From: Bacteroides xylanisolvens XB1A
GTDB lineage: Bacteria; Bacteroidota; Bacteroidia; Bacteroidales; Bacteroidaceae
Reading direction: 5' to 3'
DNA length: 64,000 nucleotides
Assembly: GCF_000210075.1 (NCBI RefSeq)
Contig: NC_021017.1
Coordinates: forward strand, 1,293,487 to 1,357,486
Shown piece after piece: positions 25,659-33,617 of this stretch (the stretch's first letter is position 1; each line of letters starts with the position of its first letter). The notes below the pieces were generated by a model. The model was not told the DNA's origin. It was given only the letters and a program-made list of their open reading frames with translations, and did not search any database. Both the position numbers and the translations under genes were made by a program.

Positions 25659-26918
25659 TTATTTATTTCTTCTTTTCTTGAATTCGGCAATCGCTTCATT
25701 GACGTTCATTTTCTCGCCGTTCCGGAAAGCGATGATAAAGGCGTCTTTGAATTGTGCCGTAATGGTGCGCTTCGTACGCAACACCTTGTTATAATCGGCG
25801 GAGGCTCCATACGTATATTTGTATATTCCCCCTTCCTTATAATAATCTACCTCTTTCAGTCCTTTCAGCCGTTTGTCGTTTTTGGCGAGAGGTTTGGAAG
25901 AAGTAAGTATCTGTATCTTAAACGTAATTTCACTGTCATTGGTTGCACTCTCTACTACAATTGGGCGTTTCGGTGCTGTTTTGGCTGTCGCGGCAGGTTT
26001 TGTTTTTGCTTCGGCCAATAGCTTTTCCTGTTGGGGAGCTGTGTTCACGCTTTCGGTATCCTTTTGGGCAATTGCCGGGGCATTGTCTTCTTCCTGTTCA
26101 GTTGGGACGATCGTTCTGCTGACTCCCGTTAGGCGCAGTTCATGTTCTCTCTTATAATTTAAGAAAGCACGGTAGATTCCTTTTGCCATGGTGCCGGCCC
26201 CTTCTTCAGAATTCAGATAGCGCTCCTCTTCGGGCGTAGAGATAAATCCTAGTTCTATCAGAATGCTCGGCATGGCACTCGCTTTTAAGACAAGGAATCC
26301 GGCTTGATGCACTCCACGGTCTGCCCTTCTACAAGTTTGGCGAAATTGTTTCTGCATCAGCGAAGCTAGGTGTACACTCTGCTCCATGTATTTATCTTGC
26401 ATGAATTCAAATATAATATATGACTCGGCAGAGTTCGGGTTGAAACCGGCATATCTTGTTTTGTAGTCACTTTCGTAGAGGATTACGGAGTTCTCTCGCT
26501 TGGCAACTTCCAGATTTGCGTCTGATTTGGCCAAACCCAGTGTCCAGGTTGAAGCACCTTTTGCGGTACGGTTGTTAGCCAGTGCGTTGGTGTGAATGGA
26601 AATAAAGAGGTCAGCCTTCGCGTTGTTGGCAATTTCTGCGCGTCGGTCTAAAGGGATGAATACATCTTTGCTACGAGTGTAAATCACTTTGACGTCGTCG
26701 CAATTCCTTTTAATCAGATTTCCCACTTTCAGGGCAACGTTCAGATTGATATTTTTCTCTTTCGAGATTTTGCCGATGGCGCCCGGATCATGTCCTCCAT
26801 GTCCTGCGTCGATAACTACTACAAAATCCTTCCCCCATAAGTGGTTAGTACATGAGGGTAGAAAAAGTAGCCAGAGGCAAATGAATATGTATAATATGTA
26901 CGGTCTATTCAGTTTCAT
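25659..26918 (-). CDS. N-acetylmuramoyl-L-alanine amidase (Amidase_3), lipoprotein
   Basis: A 419-residue zinc amidase that removes peptide stems from peptidoglycan, usually at cell division. The signal (about 1-24) ends LFLPSC, so it is probably a lipoprotein. The Amidase_3 domain has the zinc-binding DAGHGGHDPGAIG, a second ligand Glu, LFISIHTNA and the catalytic ILIELGFISTPEEERYL. A Lys/Pro/Ala-rich linker leads to a C-terminal domain of about 90 residues (TFKIQILTSSKPLAKND...) resembling SPOR, which binds denuded glycan. I start at MKLNRPY because a -7 box (TACATTTG on the minus strand, 26934-26941) lies just upstream. First gene of a pair with the MCE protein. Confidence 0.92.
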   Translation of the reverse strand: MKLNRPYILYIFICLWLLFLPSCTNHLWGKDFVVVIDAGHGGHDPGAIGKISKEKNINLNVALKVGNLIKRNCDDVKVIYTRSKDVFIPLDRRAEIANNAKADLFISIHTNALANNRTAKGASTWTLGLAKSDANLEVAKRENSVILYESDYKTRYAGFNPNSAESYIIFEFMQDKYMEQSVHLASLMQKQFRQTCRRADRGVHQAGFLVLKASAMPSILIELGFISTPEEERYLNSEEGAGTMAKGIYRAFLNYKREHELRLTGVSRTIVPTEQEEDNAPAIAQKDTESVNTAPQQEKLLAEAKTKPAATAKTAPKRPIVVESATNDSEITFKIQILTSSKPLAKNDKRLKGLKEVDYYKEGGIYKYTYGASADYNKVLRTKRTITAQFKDAFIIAFRNGEKMNVNEAIAEFKKRRNK

Positions 26919-26933
26919 ATCTATAATACGGTG

Positions 26934-26941
26934 CAAATGTA
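26934..26941 (-). promoter_or_regulatory. -7 box of the amidase-MCE pair
   Basis: TACATTTG on the minus strand, exact TAnnTTTG, 15 bases before the chosen ATG. No TTTG at standard -33 spacing. Confidence 0.55.
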
Positions 26942-27059
26942 GTAGAAATTTGTAGAAAACTCATTATTTGCCATTAAGTTTTGTGTTTTTTTCGGTTTAA
27001 TGGTAGCTTTTTTCCTGAAATCTCCGTTACTTTGTGCTTCGAAGTTAAAATGTACGACG

Positions 27060-27962
27060 ATGCTTAAGTTTTTGAAGAATTGGACGTTACCTATTGCTAT
27101 GCTGGTAGGTGCTATAGGTTATCCGCTGTTTATCAGCCTTTCTTTTCTGACTCCCTATCTTATTTTTACGATGTTGCTATTGACCTTCTGTAAGGTATCT
27201 CCTTGTGATTTGAAGCCTAAACCTCTCCATTTGTGGTTGTTATTGATTCAGATTGGCGGAGCGTTGGCTGCTTATTTGTTGCTTTATCGCTTTGATAAAA
27301 TAGTAGCAGAGGGAGTGATGGTTTGTATTATTTGTCCTACGGCTACGGCCGCTGCGGTGATTACTTCCAAGTTGGGTGGGAGTGCAGCCAGTCTGACTAC
27401 TTATACATTGATAGCAAATATCGGTGCGGCTATTGCTGTGCCTATTCTTTTTCCTTTGGTGGAGGTGCATCCTGATGTCACTTTTTGGGAGGCGTTTCTT
27501 GTTATTTTAGGTAAGGTATTTCCGTTGTTGATTTGTCCTTTTTTGGCTGCCTGGTTGTTGAGTAAGTGTTTGCCAAAAGTGCATCAGAAGTTATTGGGCT
27601 ATCATGAACTTGCTTTTTATTTGTGGGCTGTGTCTTTAGCTATCGTAACAGCGCAGACATTGTATTCCTTGCTCAATGACCCAGCGGATGGTTTTACGGA
27701 AATCATGATTGCTGTCGGAGCACTGATTGCTTGCTGTTTGCAGTTCTTTTTGGGGAAGACAATCGGCTCAATTTATAATGACCGTATCAGTGGCGGGCAG
27801 GCGTTGGGACAAAAGAATACGATTTTGGCTATTTGGATGGCACATACTTATTTGAATCCATTGTCTTCTGTGGCTCCCGGTTCGTATGTGTTGTGGCAGA
27901 ATATTATTAATTCGTGGCAGTTGTGGAAAAAGAGAAAGAATGAATTGAAAAATCAAGCGTAA
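27060..27962 (+). CDS. bile acid:sodium symporter-like (BASS) transporter
   Basis: A 300-residue membrane protein with nine or ten hydrophobic helices. The two crossed discontinuous helices of the BASS fold appear as ICPTATAAAVITSKLGG and, near the end, GQALGQKNTILAIWMAHTYLNPLSSVAP. The family moves organic anions with sodium; the substrate here is unknown and need not be a bile acid. An earlier ATG at 27000 would add 20 residues (MVAFFLKSPLLCASK); I prefer 27060 because a near-consensus -7 box (TTACTTTG, 27027-27034) lies between the two. Confidence 0.82.
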   Translation: MLKFLKNWTLPIAMLVGAIGYPLFISLSFLTPYLIFTMLLLTFCKVSPCDLKPKPLHLWLLLIQIGGALAAYLLLYRFDKIVAEGVMVCIICPTATAAAVITSKLGGSAASLTTYTLIANIGAAIAVPILFPLVEVHPDVTFWEAFLVILGKVFPLLICPFLAAWLLSKCLPKVHQKLLGYHELAFYLWAVSLAIVTAQTLYSLLNDPADGFTEIMIAVGALIACCLQFFLGKTIGSIYNDRISGGQALGQKNTILAIWMAHTYLNPLSSVAPGSYVLWQNIINSWQLWKKRKNELKNQA

Positions 27963-28008
27963 GACATTAGACAAAGAATCGTAATGGATATAAATCAGAA
28001 TTCGGATT

Positions 28009-28704
28009 ATGAAAAGACATAATTGTATAATTATTGTAATAGCATTGTTGTTTCTATCTTGTTCTAGGACAAACAATTTATTTGATGAAGCAGTAAGTCT
28101 TGATAATCAGAAGAAGTATCATGAAGCAATTGTAGTCTGGAATAAATTAATTCAAAATGCCCCGACTTATCTACCTGCCTATATAAACAGAGGAGCCGAT
28201 AAGTTTGCGTTAAAACAATATTCTGAAGCTATAAAAGACTATTGTTATGTTATACGACAAGACTCTACATATATAATGGCTTGGCTTAACAGAGGAAACG
28301 CAAATTTAGAATTGAACAATTACCAAAGTGCAATTGACGACTTTAATGCAGCAGAAAGAATAAAGCGAGAAGTGTACGGATGCGCCCAAGTGATATTTTA
28401 TGATAAAATAGATCCTAAAGATGTTGCGTTGGAAGAAATTTGTTTGCAAAGAGGTATTGCCTATTGGTATGTGGATAGCATTAATAAAGCATATAGTGAT
28501 TTGAATTATTGTATTGATCAGAAATATGAAGTAGTATGCAGTTACTTCTGGCGTGCTTATGTCTATTGGAAAGCCGGCAAAGAGAAAGAGGCATATAATG
28601 ACTTCATGACCGTGATTTTGCAAGGGCGAGCCGATGACGATTATGTAATTCAGGCACAACAAAATCTAAAGTTGTTGGATAAACATAGCATTCTCTTAAA
28701 ATAG
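28009..28704 (+). CDS. TPR lipoprotein
   Basis: A 231-residue lipoprotein with signal MKRHNCIIIVIALLFLSC (Cys18) and about five tetratricopeptide repeats, seen as AIVVWNKLIQNAPTYLPAY, GADKFALKQYSEAIKDYCYV and NRGNANLELNNYQSAIDDFN. TPR proteins act as scaffolds; no partner is identified. It starts 46 bases after the BASS transporter stop and 16 bases before another lipoprotein gene, at the left end of an accessory stretch that is more A/T rich than its surroundings. Confidence 0.85.
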   Translation: MKRHNCIIIVIALLFLSCSRTNNLFDEAVSLDNQKKYHEAIVVWNKLIQNAPTYLPAYINRGADKFALKQYSEAIKDYCYVIRQDSTYIMAWLNRGNANLELNNYQSAIDDFNAAERIKREVYGCAQVIFYDKIDPKDVALEEICLQRGIAYWYVDSINKAYSDLNYCIDQKYEVVCSYFWRAYVYWKAGKEKEAYNDFMTVILQGRADDDYVIQAQQNLKLLDKHSILLK

Positions 28705-28720
28705 ACTATAAATAAGGAAT

Positions 28721-29188
28721 ATGAAGAATATAGTAAAGTTATTATTAGTTGCTGTGTGCATAATATCTTGCTCTATACAATCTAAGCAGGAAACGCCTAA
28801 AAAAGTTTATGAAACAACGTGGATGGAATTGACAAAGACGGATAGCGGATATGTCGTTTATAATTATCCTGATTTAGAAGATGATAATTTTAAAACTCCT
28901 CAAAAAATAGTCCTCAAAGGAGATTCTATAATCTGGATTACTTATAGTGAAATGCCGATTATTGATACATGTAATAGTGTTCAAGAATTGGCTGATGAAG
29001 AATATTTCTTCCCAGTCGGGAATCATTATAAATTTGAATGGTCGGATAAGGAAAAACATATTGCCAAGTGGACAATATATTATGGAGATGAAAGAATTTT
29101 ATCGAATCGTCTCTATATAGATAGTGTTTATAATACATATCCGGTTATAGACTACAAATGGTTTGATGATAAGGTAAACAACAATTGA
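28721..29188 (+). CDS. hypothetical lipoprotein, 155 aa
   Basis: The signal MKNIVKLLLVAVCIISC ends in a lipobox (Cys17). The mature protein is acidic and rich in Tyr and Trp (YVVYNYPDLEDDN, FKTPQKIVLKGDSIIWITYSE, then NHYKFEWSDKEKHIAKWTIYYG), suggesting a small beta-sheet domain. I do not recognise the family. It lies 16 bases after the TPR lipoprotein and is probably cotranscribed with it. An immunity or anti-stress lipoprotein would fit, but nothing in the sequence proves it. Confidence 0.7.
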   Translation: MKNIVKLLLVAVCIISCSIQSKQETPKKVYETTWMELTKTDSGYVVYNYPDLEDDNFKTPQKIVLKGDSIIWITYSEMPIIDTCNSVQELADEEYFFPVGNHYKFEWSDKEKHIAKWTIYYGDERILSNRLYIDSVYNTYPVIDYKWFDDKVNNN

Positions 29189-29425
29189 TAACAGTTTACT
29201 ATAAATTCGTATTATGAAAATGCGAGTTGTTTGACGGTATGCAAATCCCAGAACATCAATGCAGCTTGATTGTTGCCGAATCGTTACTCCTAAGAACTTA
29301 TAAATGTATCGGATTGGTAGGGGAGTTAAAGTTGTTGACAATACCTGTGCTAACGAATAGCGGTGAGCTACAAACCATAAACGAACTATAATGCGTATTT
29401 TTTATGAGGAGTGGGATAAGGTTTT

Positions 29426-29452
29426 AAATCATCAGCCAACGGCTGATGATTT
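29426..29452 (+). repeat. palindromic element 1 inside the coding frame
   Basis: AAATCATCAGCC (29426-29437) and GGCTGATGATTT (29441-29452) form a perfect 12-bp hairpin with a 3-base loop. In the reading frame it encodes NHQPTADDL. Confidence 0.85.
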
Positions 29453-29481
29453 GGTGTTGAATGAAAAATTGCTTCTTGTAG

Positions 29482-29510
29482 AAATTCATCAGCCAGTGGC
29501 TGATGAATTT
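29482..29510 (+). repeat. palindromic element 2 inside the coding frame
   Basis: AAATTCATCAGCC (29482-29494) and GGCTGATGAATTT (29498-29510) form a perfect 13-bp hairpin with loop AGT. It shares the core CATCAGCC-NNN-GGCTGATG with element 1 and encodes IHQPVADEF, so the two peptides are also alike. Confidence 0.85.
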
Positions 29511-29890
29511 AACTGGTCTGACTTTCTTTCAATCGGCTTTAGTCATCATACCGAAATCATATCCAAAGCTAAGACTTTGGAAGCAAGGCTATTTTATATA
29601 CATGAATGCGCCATTCACTATTGGAGTAAATACACCTTAAGGGATTACTTAAAAGCAGACCTGTAAAGCCATCGGGGAACTTTGCCTAACAATTTCGCAC
29701 AAACCTTGCCTGATCCACACTCTGGCTTCTCTTATTATCATTTAATGGTAGACAACGAAAGTGGCGATCCGAAAGATTGGACGGAGTACAAACCCGATAA
29801 TCAGTCATTGGAACTATGCTTTGATGATATTATAATAACACGAAAGTAATCTTTTACGTCAGTTATATTTTAGAACTGGTTCTGTTTTGT

Positions 29891-29898
29891 TATCTTTG
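29891..29898 (+). promoter_or_regulatory. -7 box of the RHS-like lipoprotein gene
   Basis: TATCTTTG, exact TAnnTTTG, 29 bases before the ATG at 29928. No TTTG at the standard -33 distance. Confidence 0.55.
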
Positions 29899-29927
29899 CG
29901 TCGAAACATTGTAACACACAAAAAAAC

Positions 29928-30980
29928 ATGAAAAATAAAGCCGTTGTAGTCGTTGTTATTTTAGGAAGTTTGATTATATCGATATTTGCAGGTTGCCGAC
30001 AATCTCCTTTGAAATACATTCCCCCGACAATAGATTCTGTCAATAACGACAAAAGCAGGATGGGATTGAACGGAAAAGTCAAAACGTTGGATATCTATTA
30101 TTATCGTCCGGAAAATACATCGTCTTTCTTTTCGACGAAATTCAAAAAAGGCGAGAAATGGGAAGAGGACGGAATACATCACTACCATTTTCATTTCAAT
30201 ATCGACGGCAATCTTGCTCAATGCAACGAGTACGATAAACAAGAAAATATTATCCGAAAGACCGATTATACCTATGAGACTTGGGGACATACATCTACAC
30301 TTAGCTTTCCGAAAACTAACAGTACGATTGTCAGTAAGTATAATACTGACGGAAAACTACTGGAAATTGTGTATAGTGATTCCCATGGGGAGATAAATAC
30401 TTATGACGACAGGGGAAATCTTATCCGAACCAAACAGATTGACGGCACGATTGACAAACCGGCTATGACCGAATATGATTATAACGAACATGATTTGTTG
30501 GTAGAGAAGAGGGAATATTATAATATAGGGGAATTATCGGGAAAAACAGTCTATGAGTATGATACAAATGGCTTGTTGGCGCAGACCCAAGTGTATGATT
30601 TGTTGAGTCGTGATAGGCCGGAAACGCATTTCATCTATGAATACAGTGATAGTAACCGCGTTGTGAAAAAATATAGGATTGACGATGAAGGTAATAAAGA
30701 GTTAGAGTCCTGGTGTAAACGTGAATATTATCCGAACGGTAAACTGAAAACCGTTGTTCGTAATAGTATCGTGCAAGAGAAATACGATGAACAAGGACGA
30801 CCGATTGACGAGCGGCCAGGATTTGAAATACTCTACAAAGACTTCCAAGACTACGGCTGTGATGCGAATGGCAACTGGATTGAAACAAAGAATTTCAAAG
30901 ATTATGTTGATTTTGGCACGGGGCTCGGTCGTATATTAAAACCTTATGTCGAGCGTATCTTTACTTATTACAAAGAATAA
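29928..30980 (+). CDS. RHS/YD-repeat-like lipoprotein
   Basis: A 350-residue lipoprotein: signal MKNKAVVVVVILGSLIISIFAGC (Cys23). The body is built of irregular repeats with the YD-repeat pattern, a Tyr-rich strand then D-x-x-G-N/K-L: FNIDGNLAQCNEYDKQENII, YNTDGKLLEIVYSD, YDDRGNLIRTKQID, YEYDTNGLLAQTQVYD, and YPNGKLKTVV. Such repeats form beta-shells in RHS toxins, but here no toxin C-terminus follows, the length is small and it carries its own promoter box. A surface or periplasmic binding role is possible. Confidence 0.75.
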   Translation: MKNKAVVVVVILGSLIISIFAGCRQSPLKYIPPTIDSVNNDKSRMGLNGKVKTLDIYYYRPENTSSFFSTKFKKGEKWEEDGIHHYHFHFNIDGNLAQCNEYDKQENIIRKTDYTYETWGHTSTLSFPKTNSTIVSKYNTDGKLLEIVYSDSHGEINTYDDRGNLIRTKQIDGTIDKPAMTEYDYNEHDLLVEKREYYNIGELSGKTVYEYDTNGLLAQTQVYDLLSRDRPETHFIYEYSDSNRVVKKYRIDDEGNKELESWCKREYYPNGKLKTVVRNSIVQEKYDEQGRPIDERPGFEILYKDFQDYGCDANGNWIETKNFKDYVDFGTGLGRILKPYVERIFTYYKE

Positions 30981-31082
30981 AAACTTAAAATTGAACAATA
31001 TGCACACACACACACATGGCAAGCGGTAAGATTCCAGAAATCATAGTAACATTGTTAGTGCATACTAAAAAAAAAGAAAACG

Positions 31083-31568
31083 ATGGGAAAAGTAATGAAA
31101 GTATTCAAGACACTGATAAACGAGTTGTTTGGAACTAAGAGAGAGTATAAAGTGGAAGGTTTGGGCATCTTTACCTGTAAGGTTTGTGATTGGTGGCGAG
31201 ATAAATGTTACCTTTGGAGTGGTGCAGTGCAGTTGCCTTTTTACTCGGTAGAAACTCTTGTTTTGATAGAAGGGGACGCTTCTGCTCCGTTCTCCAGGCA
31301 ATTATTGGAATTACAGGTGCTATTGCAGAACTGGGTACCTATGGCAGAACAACTAGATAGCATGCTGTCCAGCAAAAGCCAGCAGAAACATAAAGAAAAA
31401 ATATACGGATCCTGGCAGGATGATTTTTATCCCTATACGATCGTGCCGGCTGTACTATATAGTGACAGTTGGGAGATTGTGTTTTACAGGAATAGTGGTG
31501 TAAATTATAATTTCACTGTTTTTTGGAAAGACAACAGAGTACAGGATTTACGTTTAGGAGGTTCTTGA
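31083..31568 (+). CDS. hypothetical protein, 161 aa
   Basis: A cytosolic protein without signal peptide or membrane segment. It is rich in Trp, Tyr and Phe (TCKVCDWWRDKCYLWSGAVQ, SWQDDFYPYTIVPAVLYSD, SGVNYNFTVFWKDN). Its compact size, aromatic content and position behind a YD-repeat protein resemble immunity proteins of polymorphic toxin loci, but I do not recognise a family and this is only a suggestion. ATG at 31083 is followed in frame by a second one at 31095. A CA microsatellite (31003-31016) lies upstream. Its stop is 13 bases from the stop of the convergent YjbR gene. Confidence 0.6.
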   Translation: MGKVMKVFKTLINELFGTKREYKVEGLGIFTCKVCDWWRDKCYLWSGAVQLPFYSVETLVLIEGDASAPFSRQLLELQVLLQNWVPMAEQLDSMLSSKSQQKHKEKIYGSWQDDFYPYTIVPAVLYSDSWEIVFYRNSGVNYNFTVFWKDNRVQDLRLGGS

Positions 31569-31581
31569 ATCCTCCCTTTAT

Positions 31582-31947
31582 TTATAGCATTTCCCGTTCT
31601 TTCTTTGTCAAACTTTTAACTACAATATCGTAGGAGTTGCTTACAAGCTCTTTGATCTTATCATCAGATACGTCTTGATTGAAATAGACACTGATCCAAT
31701 ATTTCTTGTTCATGTGCCATCCTGGCCTTATGCCGGTATATTCAGTTTGCAGTTCTCCGGATTCGTCAGGGTTGCATTTGATACAACAAAAATCGAAAAT
31801 CTCAATGTTAACGAAACAGAACCATTTGTCCGCTACATAAAAGCATAGAACGTCACGGCTATATTTGTCGGGCACATTGGGAAACGGCATCTTCTCATGG
31901 ACTCCCTCAAAAGACAGGCAATATTCTCTAAATTCTTCGATATTCAT
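31582..31947 (-). CDS. MmcQ/YjbR family DNA-binding protein
   Basis: A 121-residue CyaY-like-fold protein of the MmcQ/YjbR family. Features: EEFREYCLSFEGVHEKMPFP at the N-terminus, VADKWFCFVN, then the family block GIRPGWHMNKKYWISVYFNQ with its conserved Trp and His, and the C-terminal helix ELVSNSYDIVVKSLTKKERE. The family binds double-stranded DNA weakly and its role is unclear. A -7 box (TATTTTTG on the minus strand, 31976-31983) lies 28 bases upstream. Confidence 0.88.
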   Translation of the reverse strand: MNIEEFREYCLSFEGVHEKMPFPNVPDKYSRDVLCFYVADKWFCFVNIEIFDFCCIKCNPDESGELQTEYTGIRPGWHMNKKYWISVYFNQDVSDDKIKELVSNSYDIVVKSLTKKEREML

Positions 31948-31975
31948 TTCACTTTTTTATGTTCGGTTATCTATG

Positions 31976-31983
31976 CAAAAATA
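31976..31983 (-). promoter_or_regulatory. -7 box of the YjbR gene
   Basis: TATTTTTG on the minus strand, exact TAnnTTTG. The rest of 31984-32089 shows no further element. Confidence 0.5.
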
Positions 31984-32089
31984 GTTAGAATAAAGGAGTG
32001 GATAACCATCTTTCTATGAAAATATTCAGGTGAGATGTGTTTCCACGTCTTTGTTTGGTTAGTCGACTTCTTCAAATGAATAGCCGATC

Positions 32090-33436
32090 TTAAAAACTAC
32101 TTGACGCTCCACCGCCACCGCTACGTCCACCACCAAAACTGCCGCTACTGCTACTGCTGCCGCTACTACTACTACTACTACTACTGCTACTGTGACTATT
32201 ACTAGGACTGTCACTATTTGGGGGTGTCTTGCGGGGAATCTTCTGTGTTGTCTGCTTTTTATCTCCGCACATTAAGCAAAGATAGTCGGCAACCTCCAAT
32301 CCGGCATCGGAATATGTGGCTTCTTTAACTGTTTTCCACGGACTGATACGCTTGGAAGCAATGGTATGGCATTGATTACACATCTTATATTCGCTTCCGA
32401 CGACAGATTTATACCGCAATATCCAGCCGCAGGAAGTACATTGATAAATACGGTGGATGGCAGAACCTAGTTTGTGTTCCATTTGCTCGGAAGCAGATAA
32501 TAAAGGGGTTGCAAGCTCATTGGATAAAAGTTGTAAAGCCACAGCTTTGCAAGAGTCGCAGGTCTTACTCTGCAAAATAACACGTTGTTTTTGGTAGAAC
32601 TTATACCATAAGGATGCCGCAATAAGTGCAGGCCAGACCGGAAAAAACAACACAAGACATCCAAGTGGGCTGTAAAGTGTCAGGACTTTGATTGCTGCTA
32701 ATGCTGAACCGTCTTTGGGGTGAGCTTTATTTACCTTCATGCGATAAGTGAGAACATTTACCAGTATCAAGAATATCCAAAGCATAGGCGACTGATTTGC
32801 CAGAAAATTCCACAACGTATTGCCGGCACTTTTCCAGTAATTATCAGAAATGCCTTGAGAAACTGGTTCATAGTCGCTTCCATAGAGCACCAATGTTACA
32901 GCCCGGACTCCCTCTGTCATTCCTCTGTCAAAGTCGTTTTTTCTAAACCACGGAACCATTTCATTCTGTTGAATGCGAAAGCATAAAGCGTCGGGAAGTA
33001 CTCCTTCTAAACCGTATCCGGTTGCGAAAGTGACTTTACGTTGATCAAGTACTAAAAGAATCAGTAATCCGTTGTCGTCCGCTTTCTTTCCGATGCCCCA
33101 GTGCTCAAAAAGCTTGTGGGCAAACTCTGCCGGAATATCTTCTCCAATAGAAGAGAGCGCAACAACCGCCACTTCAATACTCAATGAGTCTTCTAACTGT
33201 GACAACATATTATTTATCTCCCACACATAACTTTCATCCAATATCTGATTCGGATTGCTAACCCAATTGGAAGAGCTTTCATTACGCGGATTGGGGACAT
33301 CTGTTACTTTATAAATTTCTACTGTTTGTTCGTGCTCTAAAGCCAATGCAAAAGCATGACTACCAAAGGCATAACAGAAAACAAGAAGTAATGTCCGGGC
33401 TATTCCCTTGAAGCTTTTTTGTGTTTTATCTTTCAT
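32090..33436 (-). CDS. TPM-domain (YgcG-like) membrane protein with four CxxC motifs
   Basis: A 448-residue protein. A signal peptide (about 1-32) is followed by a TPM domain (about 62-190: LDESYVWEINNMLSQLEDS, GIGKKADDNGLLILLVLDQR, TGYGLEGVLPD), two hydrophobic segments (about 218-235 and 252-275), then a cytosolic part with four CxxC pairs (CDSC, CTSC, CNQC, CLMC), probably two zinc ribbons, and a tail of Ser and Gly (GSSSSSGSFGGGRSGGGGAS). TPM proteins commonly end in such Gly-rich tails; the zinc part is less usual. The Ser tract is encoded by about eight tandem ACT/AGT triplets near 32164-32186. Function unknown; in other bacteria TPM proteins assist photosystem repair or membrane protein handling. 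Confidence 0.85.
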   Translation of the reverse strand: MKDKTQKSFKGIARTLLLVFCYAFGSHAFALALEHEQTVEIYKVTDVPNPRNESSSNWVSNPNQILDESYVWEINNMLSQLEDSLSIEVAVVALSSIGEDIPAEFAHKLFEHWGIGKKADDNGLLILLVLDQRKVTFATGYGLEGVLPDALCFRIQQNEMVPWFRKNDFDRGMTEGVRAVTLVLYGSDYEPVSQGISDNYWKSAGNTLWNFLANQSPMLWIFLILVNVLTYRMKVNKAHPKDGSALAAIKVLTLYSPLGCLVLFFPVWPALIAASLWYKFYQKQRVILQSKTCDSCKAVALQLLSNELATPLLSASEQMEHKLGSAIHRIYQCTSCGWILRYKSVVGSEYKMCNQCHTIASKRISPWKTVKEATYSDAGLEVADYLCLMCGDKKQTTQKIPRKTPPNSDSPSNSHSSSSSSSSSSGSSSSSGSFGGGRSGGGGASSSF

Positions 33437-33521
33437 TGTTTTGTTATTAACTGATTGTTCTTAGAGTAGAAAATAACTATCATAACTCTCATTCTTTTTG
33501 CTAATATAGTTATAATCTGAT

Positions 33522-33602
33522 GAATAAGAATGATAGATGTCTCTGAAATTTTGTATCTATCATACTTTCTTCATGAAATATGGGTATCTATCATTCTTAT
33601 TC
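33522..33602. repeat. left repeat cluster of the HU-VirE-DinD module
   Basis: GAATAAGAATGATAGAT (33522-33538) and ATCTATCATTCTTATTC (33586-33602) are a perfect 17-bp inverted repeat; a third copy of the core, TATCTATCATAC, lies between at 33554-33565. The same unit in its TATGATAGAT form recurs at 37618-37695 on the far side of the three-gene module. Upstream, 33437-33521 shows nothing recognisable. Confidence 0.85.
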
Positions 33603-33617
33603 CACTGTTTTTACTGT

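Larger units (their letters stand above)
29391..29849 (+). pseudogene. broken PDDEXK nuclease gene (DUF1016/YhcG type)
   Basis: Residues 1-91 (MRIFYEEWDKVLN, then FLSIGFSHHTEIISKAKTLE, ARLFYIHECAIHYWSKYTLRDYL) match the N-terminal DUF1016 domain of Bacteroides YhcG-type PDDEXK proteins, but start at what should be an internal methionine, lacking roughly 90 N-terminal residues. The frame ends in TAA at 29664-29666; read through, the same frame continues SHRGTLPNNFAQTLPD, the expected family sequence, so the stop is a single nonsense change. After that the family match ends and the frame runs with unrelated sequence (PHSGFSYYHLMVDNESGDPK...) to TAA at 29847-29849. The nuclease core is missing. 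Thus it is truncated at both ends and interrupted. Confidence 0.8.

Noticed and set aside
29239..29391. 50-codon frame directly before the DUF1016 pseudogene
   Set aside because: It has no recognisable domain or promoter and its stop overlaps the next ATG by one base; it may be a gene remnant, but nothing supports it as coding.
31000..31138. CA microsatellite followed by a 40-codon frame starting at 31016
   Set aside because: The frame overlaps the start of the gene at 31083, has no recognisable features, and the CA run (seven units) is too short to call a phase-variable tract.
32150..32200. Tandem triplets resembling a repeat array
   Set aside because: They code for the Ser-rich tail of the TPM protein; there are no spacers or cas genes, so this is not CRISPR.
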